A stretch of 61,217 nucleotides of DNA, taken from NCBI RefSeq assembly GCF_009765985.1, contig NZ_LMUM01000037.1, positions 511,615-572,831 of the forward strand, given 5' to 3'. Under the pieces are notes generated by a model. That model did no database searches. It was not told the DNA's origin and saw only the letters and a program-made list of their open reading frames with translations. Each line of letters begins with the position of its first letter. Position 1 is the first letter of the stretch. Both the position numbers and the translations under genes were made by a program. Shown one piece after another: positions 8,967-17,926 of the stretch. The stretch comes from Acidobacterium sp. S8. GTDB lineage: Bacteria; Acidobacteriota; Terriglobia; Terriglobales; Acidobacteriaceae.

Positions 8967-10135
8967 ATGCCGACACGAAGAAAATTCTTTTGTTGGTCGA
9001 CGATACTCCGGCCAACATTCAAATCGCGCTTGCAATTCTCAAGGATTTATACCAGGTCAGAGTTGCTACCAACGGGACCAAGGCTCTGGAATTGGCCAAC
9101 ACTGAACCACCACCAGATTTGATTCTGCTGGACGTAATGATGCCTGGAATGGATGGTTTTGAAGTGTGTATCCGCTTAAAGGCTGACGCAAAGACCTGCG
9201 AAATCCCAGTGATATTTCTTACAGGCCAGACCGAAATTGAGGATGAAACCAGAGGCTTCGAAGTTGGAGGTGTGGATTACATTCACAAGCCATTTTCGCC
9301 CGCAGTTGTAAAGGCAAGGGTACATACTCATCTGGTTCTGCGCGGAATGCGCGAGCAGTTGAAGCAGCAATTAATGGCGATCAGGAGCGAACTGGAAACT
9401 GCGCGGCAAATCCAGCTATCGATCCTTCCGCGTGAGATGCCGAAAATTGAAGGTCTGGACATCGCCGCCCGCTATATTCCGATGACCGAAGTCGCAGGCG
9501 ATTTCTATGATTTCATAGTCGTGGACGAGAGACGGCTGGGCGTCCTGGTTGCGGATGTCTCGGGGCACGGCATGCCTGCCGCACTCATTTCTTCAATGCT
9601 CAAGATCGCGCTTGCGGCACAAGCTCCGTTTGCTACGGACCCGGCACGAGTTCTCACAGGTTTGAATGATGCATTGTGTGGAAAGTTTCAAGGTCATTTC
9701 GTCACAGCGGCTTATCTTTTTATAGACACGGGGAACCGGAAAATCCGCTATGCCGGTGCCGGCCACCCGCCGCTAATTTTGAGAAATCAGGCGGCTGGCA
9801 GCACCATTGACATTGAGGAGAATGGTCTGATGCTGGGTGCTTTCCCGGACGCTACCTATTCCGCCGTGGAGATGCCCTTGCATGAGGATGGTTGGAGCTT
9901 GCTTTACACGGACGGCATCCTCGAAGCGGCAAATTCGTCGGAGGAAGAATTTGGAATAGGCGGCATTAAGCTGTTTCTGGAAAACAATGACGGCCTCACT
10001 GTAGACATGTTCATCGACGGATTACTAGAGCGGTTGTCGTGCTGGACCTCCGGACAGGAGACACAAGACGACCTTACGTTGTTGGCGATCCACTTTAAGG
10101 GCAGCTCGAGTGCGCGAGTAGTATCAGATATTTAG
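8963..10135 (+). CDS. Response regulator with PP2C (RsbU/SpoIIE-type) phosphatase output
   Basis: The 390-residue protein begins with a receiver domain (LVDDTPANIQ, phospho-Asp57 in LLDVMM, the conserved Lys in HKPFSP), followed by a short coiled-coil linker ending in ARQIQLSILP. A SpoIIE/RsbU phosphatase domain follows with AGDFYDF, ADVSGHGMPAALIS and YTDGILEA, which carry the metal-binding aspartates. Such proteins dephosphorylate anti-sigma-factor antagonists in partner-switching stress pathways. The four-base overlap with the hybrid kinase gene implies translational coupling and one pathway. No anti-sigma factor or antagonist is encoded nearby, so the downstream target is elsewhere. Confidence 0.9.
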   Translation: MNADTKKILLLVDDTPANIQIALAILKDLYQVRVATNGTKALELANTEPPPDLILLDVMMPGMDGFEVCIRLKADAKTCEIPVIFLTGQTEIEDETRGFEVGGVDYIHKPFSPAVVKARVHTHLVLRGMREQLKQQLMAIRSELETARQIQLSILPREMPKIEGLDIAARYIPMTEVAGDFYDFIVVDERRLGVLVADVSGHGMPAALISSMLKIALAAQAPFATDPARVLTGLNDALCGKFQGHFVTAAYLFIDTGNRKIRYAGAGHPPLILRNQAAGSTIDIEENGLMLGAFPDATYSAVEMPLHEDGWSLLYTDGILEAANSSEEEFGIGGIKLFLENNDGLTVDMFIDGLLERLSCWTSGQETQDDLTLLAIHFKGSSSARVVSDI

Positions 10136-10237
10136 AACATGATCTCCACGATCACGACCATGCAGGCCTTTCAACCTGAGCGAACTCTGAACTTTGCTGA
10201 TCCGAGTTCGGACTGGAGTCTCGATTGCAACGGTCGG

Positions 10238-11668
10238 CTACTGCATCCCGAGGTCGGCTAGCTGTTTAGGATTGGCCTCGTCAACAGCCAGTAGATTGTG
10301 ACAGAGCGAGCAGTCGTTGCTGATGCTCTTTTCATTCTTTGCAGTGTGGCTCCCGTCATGACAGCGAAAGCATCCCGGATAGTCGTTGTGGCCGATGTTG
10401 TTCGGATGTGTTCCCCAGGTGACCTTCATAAAAGGAAAGACATTCTCGCCATAAAGCTTGACGAGAGTTCCGGCTGCCTGGTCGATCTGCTCCCGTTGTC
10501 CACTCCACACAGCCGGATATTGCGACTGGTAGAAATTCTCGAGACCTACAGTGATTTTCGATGTCGCGTCTTCCTGTGAGCTGTAGTCGGCTTTGATCAA
10601 AGCGAGTCCCTCCTTGCGCACAAAGGGAAGAGAAGCATTCGGGCTCCCGGCTGCCATGGCTTTGTTCAGTGCTGCTTCTGGTGTGTCGAAGGAATGGGCA
10701 GCGCGATTGTGGCAGTCGATGCAATCCATCACCCGCTTCTGACCGGCCATCGGCTCTTTAGCATCGCTAGACACAAACTCAGTTGTTGAGCCATCAGCGT
10801 TGATCTTGCTGACCCAGGGAATTGTTTGATGCGTCGTATCGGTTGCGATGTATTCGATGCGGCCCAGGTGCGCTCCATGGATTCCACTCAGCTTGCCAAA
10901 CTGATCGCGTCCACCGATATGCAACAGAACCAGCGTCCGCGTCATCGAGTTCTGTTCGTCATCGGCATAGGAGGTTTTTACGAGGAGCTTGTCCCCGATG
11001 AATTTATTCGGATTATGGCAGCTGAGGCAGGTTACCTCTGCCGGCGGTAGTTTTTCTTCTGCCATGATCGGCGTGGGGTAGCTGTGAAACGCCACTTGCA
11101 TGAGTTGTCTAGTTCCATTGACCTTCGCATGTACGAAGCCCTTTATTCCTTCCGCGATATGACATCTCGTGCAGGCAACACCCTGATGAGAAGAAACATG
11201 ATAGGCAGCCCATTCAGGAGCCATTACATGGCATGACTGGCCACAAAAGTTTGGCGTATCCATATGGGCGACGGCGCGATAGCTTCCGGTTCCCACGATG
11301 ATGAAGTTGATAACGGTAGCGATGAGAACAATATCAAGTCCGTGCCGAAAACGTGGATCCCTTAGATCAATCTGCGGATACTGCGTAGGCAGTTGTCCCG
11401 TGACTTTGAGATGTCTTCGGCGCAACCACATCCCGATCGGGATAAGAATCAGTCCCAGAACGAAAAGCCCGGGCAGGCAGAGATCAAAAATGATCCCGAC
11501 ATACGGGTTGCCGGAGCCTCCATGACCGAAGAAAGCGACAACCCAGAAGCCGATGAGGGTAGCAGCCGAAGCGGTGGTCAGTGCGCCACCGATCAAGCTC
11601 AGTAGATTGTTTCCGAAGAAGAAAAAGGGCCGTAGCCAGTTTTCTCTTAACTTGCCGAACGGAGCCAT
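10238..11668 (-). CDS. Membrane-anchored multiheme cytochrome c, NapC/NirT-related
   Basis: The 476-residue protein has three predicted membrane segments in its first 130 residues (about 22-47, 58-80, 112-127) and then a periplasmic domain with six haem sites: one CX3CH (FCGQSCH, residues 142-147) and five CXXCH (CTRCH, CLSCH, CIDCH, CFRCH, CSLCH). The arrangement fits a quinol-oxidising cytochrome of the NapC/NirT/NrfH class that passes electrons to periplasmic carriers. It is the last gene of a four-gene operon with a small cytochrome c, an MtrB/PioB-like barrel and an MtrA-like decaheme cytochrome, 23 bp behind its neighbour. It is the likely inner-membrane link of that chain. Confidence 0.85.
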   Translation of the reverse strand: MAPFGKLRENWLRPFFFFGNNLLSLIGGALTTASAATLIGFWVVAFFGHGGSGNPYVGIIFDLCLPGLFVLGLILIPIGMWLRRRHLKVTGQLPTQYPQIDLRDPRFRHGLDIVLIATVINFIIVGTGSYRAVAHMDTPNFCGQSCHVMAPEWAAYHVSSHQGVACTRCHIAEGIKGFVHAKVNGTRQLMQVAFHSYPTPIMAEEKLPPAEVTCLSCHNPNKFIGDKLLVKTSYADDEQNSMTRTLVLLHIGGRDQFGKLSGIHGAHLGRIEYIATDTTHQTIPWVSKINADGSTTEFVSSDAKEPMAGQKRVMDCIDCHNRAAHSFDTPEAALNKAMAAGSPNASLPFVRKEGLALIKADYSSQEDATSKITVGLENFYQSQYPAVWSGQREQIDQAAGTLVKLYGENVFPFMKVTWGTHPNNIGHNDYPGCFRCHDGSHTAKNEKSISNDCSLCHNLLAVDEANPKQLADLGMQ

Positions 11669-11691
11669 GCAAGCCTCGCTTTTAGCGCGGA

Positions 11692-12012
11692 CTATTTCTG
11701 CAATGTACGGATGTAGGCGACGACGTCCTTAATCTGCGCGTCTGTCAGTTTGCCCTTATAGGCAGGCATCTTGCCCTTACCGTTTTTCGTTGCGGCGATC
11801 AGGTCGTCGTCCGATGCCTTGACGAGTTCAGGCGAGTTAAAGGGAAGAGCCTTCATCGATTTCCCTGCAGGGGTGCTGCCGCTGCCATCGGCGGCGTGAC
11901 AACTCACGCATTTGGCCTTATAAGTATCCGCCCCGCTTTGGGCCAGTGCTGTTGTAGACCCGAAAGCTGATATGACGCTCACGACGATCCATGTCCATGT
12001 GACTTTTTTCAT
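11692..12012 (-). CDS. Small periplasmic class I cytochrome c
   Basis: The start at 12012 (MKKVTWTW) is preferred over one 42 bp upstream because GGGAGACC lies directly before it and the product then begins with a signal peptide cleaved near ALAQ. The mature protein of about 80 residues has one haem site, CVSCH, and a distal methionine in KGKMPAYKG, as in single-haem class I cytochromes. The C-terminal helix VVAYIRTLQK is typical of the family. Located between the barrel gene and the membrane multihaem gene, it probably shuttles electrons in the periplasm between the quinol-linked cytochrome and the decaheme protein. Confidence 0.88.
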   Translation of the reverse strand: MKKVTWTWIVVSVISAFGSTTALAQSGADTYKAKCVSCHAADGSGSTPAGKSMKALPFNSPELVKASDDDLIAATKNGKGKMPAYKGKLTDAQIKDVVAYIRTLQK

Positions 12013-12065
12013 TGTTCGGTCTCCCTGCTCCAGTGTGTTGAATTTACTTTCCATACAAGACCCGG

Positions 12066-14396
12066 TCAGAACTCATAATGCATACTAAGCGTGTAGACGT
12101 TCCCGCGGAAACTACGCGGCAGCGTCGGCCCAATCGGAGTGCCTTCGCCATATCCGTAATAATTCCAATCGGCTTTCCATGCCCAGGCTGAAGAAAAATT
12201 CCACGCGATATTTGCATATGGTGTCTGGTATTGCGATTGAAGCGAGCCTGGAACCTGCCGCGGATTAAGAAACTCTGTTGTGCCATTCACGGCACTCATG
12301 CGATAGCCGAGAGCGGAGCGAAACTGCTTTACTGGGGCCAGTGTAATACCAATCGATCCATACTGCGTCGGAGAGTCATAGTATCCCGTGCCCAGATAGA
12401 TATTGTTGCCGCATCCCGTCCCGGCAGGAACGCCTACCGCGCCCGCAGGTGCTGGCGACGCGGCATAGCATAAGGACGTTCGCGAGAAGACGTCCATATA
12501 GCCGTAGCTGAGTTCAAGCCCATAGTGCTCGTTGGGCATGAATGAAGCGCCGACTGTGGCACTGCGGCTGTGATCCAGATGATTTACATAAAGAACATTA
12601 TTCCGCCGTTCCAGATCGTTGAAGGTTCCCGAAATCGTGGCCCAGTCTCTGGGTTTGTAGGTCGTATGGATCTGATAGTGCTGCAGCGCTCGCGGATTGA
12701 TCTGGGTATATGTCCTATTTGCGTACGATGCTTCGACACTCCCATTGATTCGCCACTGCAGCGTGGGGCGAAGAACAACACCCAGTATGCCGCCGTTCTC
12801 GTGAATGTCTAATGTGTACGGATTGCCTTCGGGTGGCGCGCCGTCTTCACCCAGCAACAAGGAATAGTTGAGCGCACGAGAGCGATAGCGATAAGCCAAT
12901 GACATGCTTGCTTTCGGAGAAGCCTGCCACGCTGCGGTCAATGTGTTGGTTTGTGTTTTCTGCCCGAGAAAAGAATCTGCGACAGTGGTCGTCGGTGCTG
13001 AGGGAGGCCCAGGCGCGGCTAACATCGAAGTTCCTGACTGATCGACTTCTGAGAGATAGTTGTTTCCAGGCTGGCGGAAGTTCCAGAAGTCGTACTGGTC
13101 GGAGAGACTGACCTTCTCCGATACCTGCCAGACGACACCGTAATCGGCCGAAACGTTGATCCGTTGCGCACTGGAGTAACCAGTCACCGTCGAGGCCCGC
13201 AGCTTACTCCTGCTGCTGAGGCCGTTGAAATATTCGTTGTAGTTGGGCAGATCCATATTTGCGTCGGTGTAGCGAACGCGGCCATTCATTTGAATGTTCC
13301 TAATCGATGAACTCTGGAACTTAAATTCTTCGGTGGGGAACAACTCCCGCGTTGGCGAATAACGATGGTACTGCAGAAAGCCATTGCACGTGTCATTGGC
13401 AGTAGTAGGGGTAGTCGAACTGTTAAGGATTGCCGGCCCGGTGCAGCTGGGCACGGCGACATTGTCGAAGCCAAGACTTACAGGCGCTCCATTCGAGAGC
13501 TGTAGATTCAGCCCGCTAAGCTGCCAGTTGGTATCTCCCTTGTAGTGCGTTATGTGCTCCTCATAGGTGAGGGTGGTCTTAGGCAACACCCTCCAGTCGA
13601 CCGCGCCCAGCCAGTTGTCTGTGCTGTTGCGCCAGTTCTGAAGTAACAGGCCCTGCGTTCCTTCATGGATCGAACTATATGTCGGCCCCTGGTTGATGTT
13701 CTGCGAATATCCGGTGCGAAAGCTGATCTTTGAAATTGGCAGGAGTGTCAGGTTCACGTCCGTCATACGGCGGACGGTATTGAAAAGATGCGGCGAACTG
13801 TTTATATGCGGGAATGTGTAGCCATTCGAAGTCAGTCCATCCGGGATCAGCGGATTCGCGAATAGGTCGTAGTCAAAATACTGGCGGTTGCGCCGGAATA
13901 GCCCTTGAAAGTCATACAGTTTTCCTTTGGACATGCGGAGCACGGTTACATTGATTGGGTCACCTCCATAGCCGGTGCTCGACGTCATCAAAGTGTCGAA
14001 AAACGGATATTTCACTTTCCCTACCGCGTGCATTTCCAGCGATTGACTGAGAATGCGCGGCCCGCTCTGCAGATTGACCAGCGTGGCATACATCGGATCG
14101 CTGCCCGAGTGTTCGGCGATATGACCGCCAAGGTCGACCGTTTGATGAATCGCGTATCCGTCCTTGATGGTCTCCTTTGGCTGGGTTGTAGTTTCCTGTG
14201 CCGGAGGTGTCGTCTCCTTTGACGGGGTTTTAGTTTCCTGCGCTGGAGCCGTCGTTTCCTGTGGTGGACTTGTCTCCTGCGCTAATGAGCTAGCCTGCAG
14301 GGGCACTGCGCACATGGAAATACCTAGCGCGATACGCACCGCGAACGCACGGAGTGAGGATACATCGAACGTCGTAGATGAGAGACGACCCATCAT
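12066..14396 (-). CDS. MtrB/PioB-like outer-membrane beta-barrel
   Basis: The 776-residue protein has an N-terminal signal (ends near ASSLAQ), a low-complexity linker of repeated QETT-P/K units (residues about 39-75), then a long run of alternating amphipathic strands ending in LSMHYEF, with the terminal Phe typical of outer-membrane barrels. Size and operon place are those of MtrB/PioB, the sheath that holds a decaheme cytochrome across the outer membrane. The decaheme gene lies 16 bp upstream. AAGGAGCG precedes tandem ATG codons. No N-terminal CXXC like that of Shewanella MtrB is seen. Identification rests mostly on architecture and neighbours. Confidence 0.78.
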   Translation of the reverse strand: MMGRLSSTTFDVSSLRAFAVRIALGISMCAVPLQASSLAQETSPPQETTAPAQETKTPSKETTPPAQETTTQPKETIKDGYAIHQTVDLGGHIAEHSGSDPMYATLVNLQSGPRILSQSLEMHAVGKVKYPFFDTLMTSSTGYGGDPINVTVLRMSKGKLYDFQGLFRRNRQYFDYDLFANPLIPDGLTSNGYTFPHINSSPHLFNTVRRMTDVNLTLLPISKISFRTGYSQNINQGPTYSSIHEGTQGLLLQNWRNSTDNWLGAVDWRVLPKTTLTYEEHITHYKGDTNWQLSGLNLQLSNGAPVSLGFDNVAVPSCTGPAILNSSTTPTTANDTCNGFLQYHRYSPTRELFPTEEFKFQSSSIRNIQMNGRVRYTDANMDLPNYNEYFNGLSSRSKLRASTVTGYSSAQRINVSADYGVVWQVSEKVSLSDQYDFWNFRQPGNNYLSEVDQSGTSMLAAPGPPSAPTTTVADSFLGQKTQTNTLTAAWQASPKASMSLAYRYRSRALNYSLLLGEDGAPPEGNPYTLDIHENGGILGVVLRPTLQWRINGSVEASYANRTYTQINPRALQHYQIHTTYKPRDWATISGTFNDLERRNNVLYVNHLDHSRSATVGASFMPNEHYGLELSYGYMDVFSRTSLCYAASPAPAGAVGVPAGTGCGNNIYLGTGYYDSPTQYGSIGITLAPVKQFRSALGYRMSAVNGTTEFLNPRQVPGSLQSQYQTPYANIAWNFSSAWAWKADWNYYGYGEGTPIGPTLPRSFRGNVYTLSMHYEF

Positions 14397-14412
14397 CGCT
14401 CCTTACGCCTCC

Positions 14413-15354
14413 TCAGTGAAAGAAAACGCTGTCTGAGTTCGAGCCGTGGATCTGCGTATGACAATTGATGCAAGCTACATATTGCGTAGCCTGGTTGTGG
14501 TTCGGCCCACTAGGGGAAACGGCGTGCGGGAATGCTCCCATGTTGGTTTCTGAATGACATTGCAGACAGAGCGTATTCACGTTCGCCACATTCAACAGAC
14601 GTGGATTGGGGGAGCCGTGAGGCGAATGGCAAATGGTGCAGCCTTCGGTCTTCACTACGGGGTGCTCATAAACGAAGGGCCCGGCAGTTTCTGTATGGCA
14701 TTTCACGCAAATTGCGTTCTGGTCGGCTGTGGACTTGAGTTGCGTGGTCTGAAACGTGCCATGCGGATTGTGGCAATCGCTGCACTTCATCAACCCTTCA
14801 TCTACTTTGTGATGGAAAGGCTGTGCGAATGCCGCTTTCAGGTCTGTATGGCAGGTGTAGCAAAGCTTCGGCTGCGATACTTTCAGCAAACTCGCCTCAT
14901 CCTCAAACTTGTGAATACTGTGACAACTGGTGCAGCTCAGGTTTGCCTTGCCATGTTCGGAGCGTTCAAAGTTGGGATGTGCGGTTGCATGGCAGCCAAG
15001 GCATGTCTTGTCGATCTGCTTTACTGAGGCTTCAGTGAAGCGGAAAATCTTCGTGATGTCCCCGCCCCCATCGACGTGCTCTTTCCCCGGGCCGTGGCAG
15101 CTTTCGCAGGTGACCCCTTTGCCTCCATGCATCAGCGCCAGGCGTGAATGAGGATTCTTGGCAAACTTATTCACCACATCTTCATGACACGCCATGCAGG
15201 TTTCAGAACCCAGGTAATCAGCGGATTTATCCGCAGTTTTCGTCTGCTGATGAGCTGGTTGCTGGTCCTGATTACGCGCTGCATTTACGCTGCTCACCCG
15301 CCACAGTGCGGGCAGCAAGACTAAGAGGACGGAACTGTATAGCAAACGCTTCAT
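14413..15354 (-). CDS. Periplasmic decaheme cytochrome c, MtrA/DmsE family
   Basis: The 313-residue protein has a signal peptide (MKRLLYSSVLLVLLPALW) and exactly ten CXXCH haem sites: CMACH, CESCH, CLGCH, CTSCH, CYTCH, CSDCH, CVKCH, CTICH, CLQCH and CINCH. Length, haem number and spacing match the DmsE/MtrA/PioA decaheme family, which forms a molecular wire inside an outer-membrane barrel. It is the first gene of the operon and is followed by the barrel gene. The direction of electron flow, outward to a metal or inward from an external donor, cannot be told from sequence. No outer-surface MtrC-like cytochrome is present in the window. Confidence 0.92.
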   Translation of the reverse strand: MKRLLYSSVLLVLLPALWRVSSVNAARNQDQQPAHQQTKTADKSADYLGSETCMACHEDVVNKFAKNPHSRLALMHGGKGVTCESCHGPGKEHVDGGGDITKIFRFTEASVKQIDKTCLGCHATAHPNFERSEHGKANLSCTSCHSIHKFEDEASLLKVSQPKLCYTCHTDLKAAFAQPFHHKVDEGLMKCSDCHNPHGTFQTTQLKSTADQNAICVKCHTETAGPFVYEHPVVKTEGCTICHSPHGSPNPRLLNVANVNTLCLQCHSETNMGAFPHAVSPSGPNHNQATQYVACINCHTQIHGSNSDSVFFH

Positions 15355-15781
15355 CCGAACCTATCCGTCTTTCATCACCACTAGCTTACAATTGGTGCAA
15401 CTCTTTCCTGCTCGTTGCACGTGACCTTGTCCATCTGGCGGTCGGGCGGTTTTGTCGTTCTTGCGTCGTTTTACGGGGTCAACAGCCTCATGTTTCGATA
15501 GGAAATCCGGTACGAATCAGTCTGACATATGCGCTTCGTTTAGATAATTTCGACCCATTGCGCAGCCGAAATTAGGTGCCTCAATAAAAGCACAATTGGC
15601 AGCAATTCAACACCTGTCAATTCGTACAGGTATGGACAGCCTTCGAGATGTCATATTGCCCACCGTTAGATCTCCTCGCATTTGATTAGAAAGCCTTGAG
15701 GCCCTCAGAACGAGATTGCGCACAGGTACTCTCCACCGCTTCAACGCTCGCAGTCATTTGTCTTTCCCCTACTTCTGCCGG
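15355..15781. other. Intergenic region between the cytochrome operon and ackA
   Basis: This 427-bp AT-richer space should hold the promoter of the minus-strand cytochrome operon. It contains one lux-box-like palindrome at 15612-15631. I see no credible reading frame or RNA gene in it and no clear terminator for ackA. Confidence 0.5.
15612..15631. promoter_or_regulatory. Palindromic operator site 1, ACCTGTCAATTCGTACAGGT
   Basis: This 20-bp inverted repeat has 6-bp arms (ACCTGT/ACAGGT) and shares the CTGT-N8-ACAG core of the other sites in the window. It lies about 258 bp before the start of the decaheme cytochrome gene. Unlike most of the set it lacks a clear -10-like hexamer at 23 nt on either side, so its target is uncertain. 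Confidence 0.5.
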
Positions 15782-16978
15782 TTAAGAAACGGGCTGCATT
15801 AAGCCAAGTAGCGACCAGGTGTGGCGCGCGATCATGAGTTCCTCATTGGTCGGAACGACCCATGCCGAAACCTTGCTTTGCGCAGTCGATATGCGCGACA
15901 CGCCGCTAACGTTCGCCTGCGGATCCAGATCCACGCCCAGCCATGAAGATGCCTCACAGATGCGACGGCGGATTTCCGGTGAATTTTCTCCGATGCCTGC
16001 CGTGAACACGAGCCCATCGATACCACCCAGGACCGCGGTCAAAGCGCCGATTTCCTTCGCTGCACGATATACGAAGTAATCCACCGCCAGCTGAGCTTCG
16101 GGTTCGCTTCTGCCGAGCAGATCACGCATGTCGTTGCTGATCCCGGAAATCCCTAACAAACCCGATTGTTTGTATAGCATCGTCTCTACTTCTTTAGCGG
16201 TGAGCTCTAGGCTTTGGAAGAGATATAAAACGACTCCCGGATCGAGCGCCCCCGGCCTCGTTCCCATGCAGAGCCCGTCCAACGCCGTGAAGCCCAGAGT
16301 GCTATCAACGCTTTTTCCGTCGTTCAAGGCGCACAGACTCGCGCCGCTTCCAAGATGCGCCACGATGACTCTCCCTTTAGCAATCTCGGGGGCAACCTCC
16401 GGCAATACAGAAGCAATGTACTCGTAGGACAGGCCGTGGAAACCGTATCGCTGCAGGCCCGATTTGCAAATGTTTCTTGGCAGTGGGATCAGGTCTGCTA
16501 CCTGCGAATGGCCGGAATGAAAGCCCGTATCAAAGCAGGCGATCTGCGGTACGTCGGGCATGCGCTCGAAAACGGCATCGATGGCTGCGAGGTTGTACGG
16601 CTGATGTAACGGAGCCAGTGGGACGACTTCGTACAGATGAGAAAGTATCTGCCGAGTCACCAGCACCGGCTGACCGTATCGCATCCCTCCATGAACAACT
16701 CTGTGTCCAATGCCCAGCACGTGTGCGCCGTGCCACTTTGACCGGAGCCATGACGCGAGTGCGTCGATGGCTGCGTGCCCATCGGAAACAGTGGCATCCA
16801 GGCTGTTGCCTGCAAGTACTACACCCCGAGCATCCTTCGCAGAGAGTCGTGGCGCAGTCCCGATGCCCTCGATCTGGCCGCGCGACGCAACTTGCCAGTC
16901 TTTCTCGCTGAGTCGCTGGAAAACACAGAACTTCAGGCTTGATGAGCCTGCATTAAGCACAAGTGCATAGTCGTCCAT
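15782..16978 (-). CDS. ackA: Acetate kinase
   Basis: The 398-residue protein carries the acetokinase signatures: LNAGSSSLKF at the N terminus, IACFDTGFH, the RYGFHGLSY motif, HLGSGASLCA, MGTRPGALDPG and FTAGIGENSPEIR. It interconverts acetyl phosphate plus ADP and acetate plus ATP. AGGAGTGG precedes the ATG and the phosphate acyltransferase gene ends only 9 bp upstream, so they form one operon. With the phosphoketolase encoded at 50-53 kb it can turn sugar phosphates into acetate with ATP formation by substrate-level phosphorylation. Confidence 0.96.
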   Translation of the reverse strand: MDDYALVLNAGSSSLKFCVFQRLSEKDWQVASRGQIEGIGTAPRLSAKDARGVVLAGNSLDATVSDGHAAIDALASWLRSKWHGAHVLGIGHRVVHGGMRYGQPVLVTRQILSHLYEVVPLAPLHQPYNLAAIDAVFERMPDVPQIACFDTGFHSGHSQVADLIPLPRNICKSGLQRYGFHGLSYEYIASVLPEVAPEIAKGRVIVAHLGSGASLCALNDGKSVDSTLGFTALDGLCMGTRPGALDPGVVLYLFQSLELTAKEVETMLYKQSGLLGISGISNDMRDLLGRSEPEAQLAVDYFVYRAAKEIGALTAVLGGIDGLVFTAGIGENSPEIRRRICEASSWLGVDLDPQANVSGVSRISTAQSKVSAWVVPTNEELMIARHTWSLLGLMQPVS

Positions 16979-16987
16979 ATACCACTC

Positions 16988-17926
16988 CTACGGATTGTTT
17001 CGACGGGCATGCGCGGCGAGCATCGCGACGGCACAACTTGCAATTCGCGACCGCACGCTATCGGCCCGGCTGGTCAGGATGATCGGGACTCTCGCGCCGA
17101 GCACCAACCCGGCACTGTCAGCTTTCGCCAGGAAGCTGAGTTGTTTGGCAAGAATGTTTCCCGCTTCGAGGTCCGGCGCCAGCACGATGTCAGGATCACC
17201 GGCGACTTCAGAGTGAATACCTTTGGTCAGGGCGGCCTCCTTGCTGATCGCGTTATCAAACGCCAGCGGGCCATCGAGTATGGCTCCGGTAATCTGTTTC
17301 CGATCGGCCATCTTGCAGAGAGCCGCCGCATCGATCGTGGCCGGCATCTTTGACGTCACCGTTTCGACTGCTGCCAGGATTGCGACCTTGGGTTTCTTAA
17401 GGCCGAGCGAGATGGCGAGATCGATAGCGTTCTGGCAGATGTCTGCTTTGTCTTCCAATGTGGGAAATATATTGATCGCACCGTCAGTGACGATCAGGAC
17501 CTTGTGATATGTCGGAATATCCATCACAAAGACGTGACTAATTCGGCGGCCGGTCCGCAATCCTCCTTCGCGAGAAACGACCGCCGCCATCAGTTCGTCC
17601 GTGTGCAGGCTGCCTTTCATCAGAAGTTCTGCCTGCGCCAAGCGCACCAATTCGACAGCCTTTGCCGCAGATGCATTGCTGTGCGAAGTGTCCACTATTT
17701 CAAAGCTGCTGATGTCGAGTCCCGCAGATTTGGCGGTGGCCTCTATCTTGTCCCGAGGTCCGACCAGGATGGGAATAATGATTCCCAGGTTCGCTGCCTC
17801 GACTGCGCCAGACAGCGCCGACGCCTCGCACGGATGTGCCACCGCAGTTGGAATCGGCTTCATGTTCTTGCACGTCACCAACATCTGTTCATATTTTCCG
17901 GTTCCGCTTCCGGCTTGGTGAATCAT
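16988..17926 (-). CDS. Phosphate acetyl/butyryltransferase
   Basis: The start at 17926 (MIHQAGSGTGKYEQML) follows a strong GGAGGTGCAAGG site and overlaps the stop of the upstream MFS gene as ATGA, which is better supported than the far upstream in-frame ATG. The 312-residue protein matches the short Pta/Ptb family: PTAVAHPCEASALSGAVEAA, GPRDKIE, KGSLHTDELM, SHVFVMD, LDGPLAFDNA and the C-terminal APDLEAGNILAKQL. It exchanges CoA and phosphate on short acyl groups. Next to acetate kinase, acetyl-CoA/acetyl phosphate is the probable physiological pair, although butyryl specificity cannot be excluded. Confidence 0.9.
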   Translation of the reverse strand: MIHQAGSGTGKYEQMLVTCKNMKPIPTAVAHPCEASALSGAVEAANLGIIIPILVGPRDKIEATAKSAGLDISSFEIVDTSHSNASAAKAVELVRLAQAELLMKGSLHTDELMAAVVSREGGLRTGRRISHVFVMDIPTYHKVLIVTDGAINIFPTLEDKADICQNAIDLAISLGLKKPKVAILAAVETVTSKMPATIDAAALCKMADRKQITGAILDGPLAFDNAISKEAALTKGIHSEVAGDPDIVLAPDLEAGNILAKQLSFLAKADSAGLVLGARVPIILTSRADSVRSRIASCAVAMLAAHARRNNP

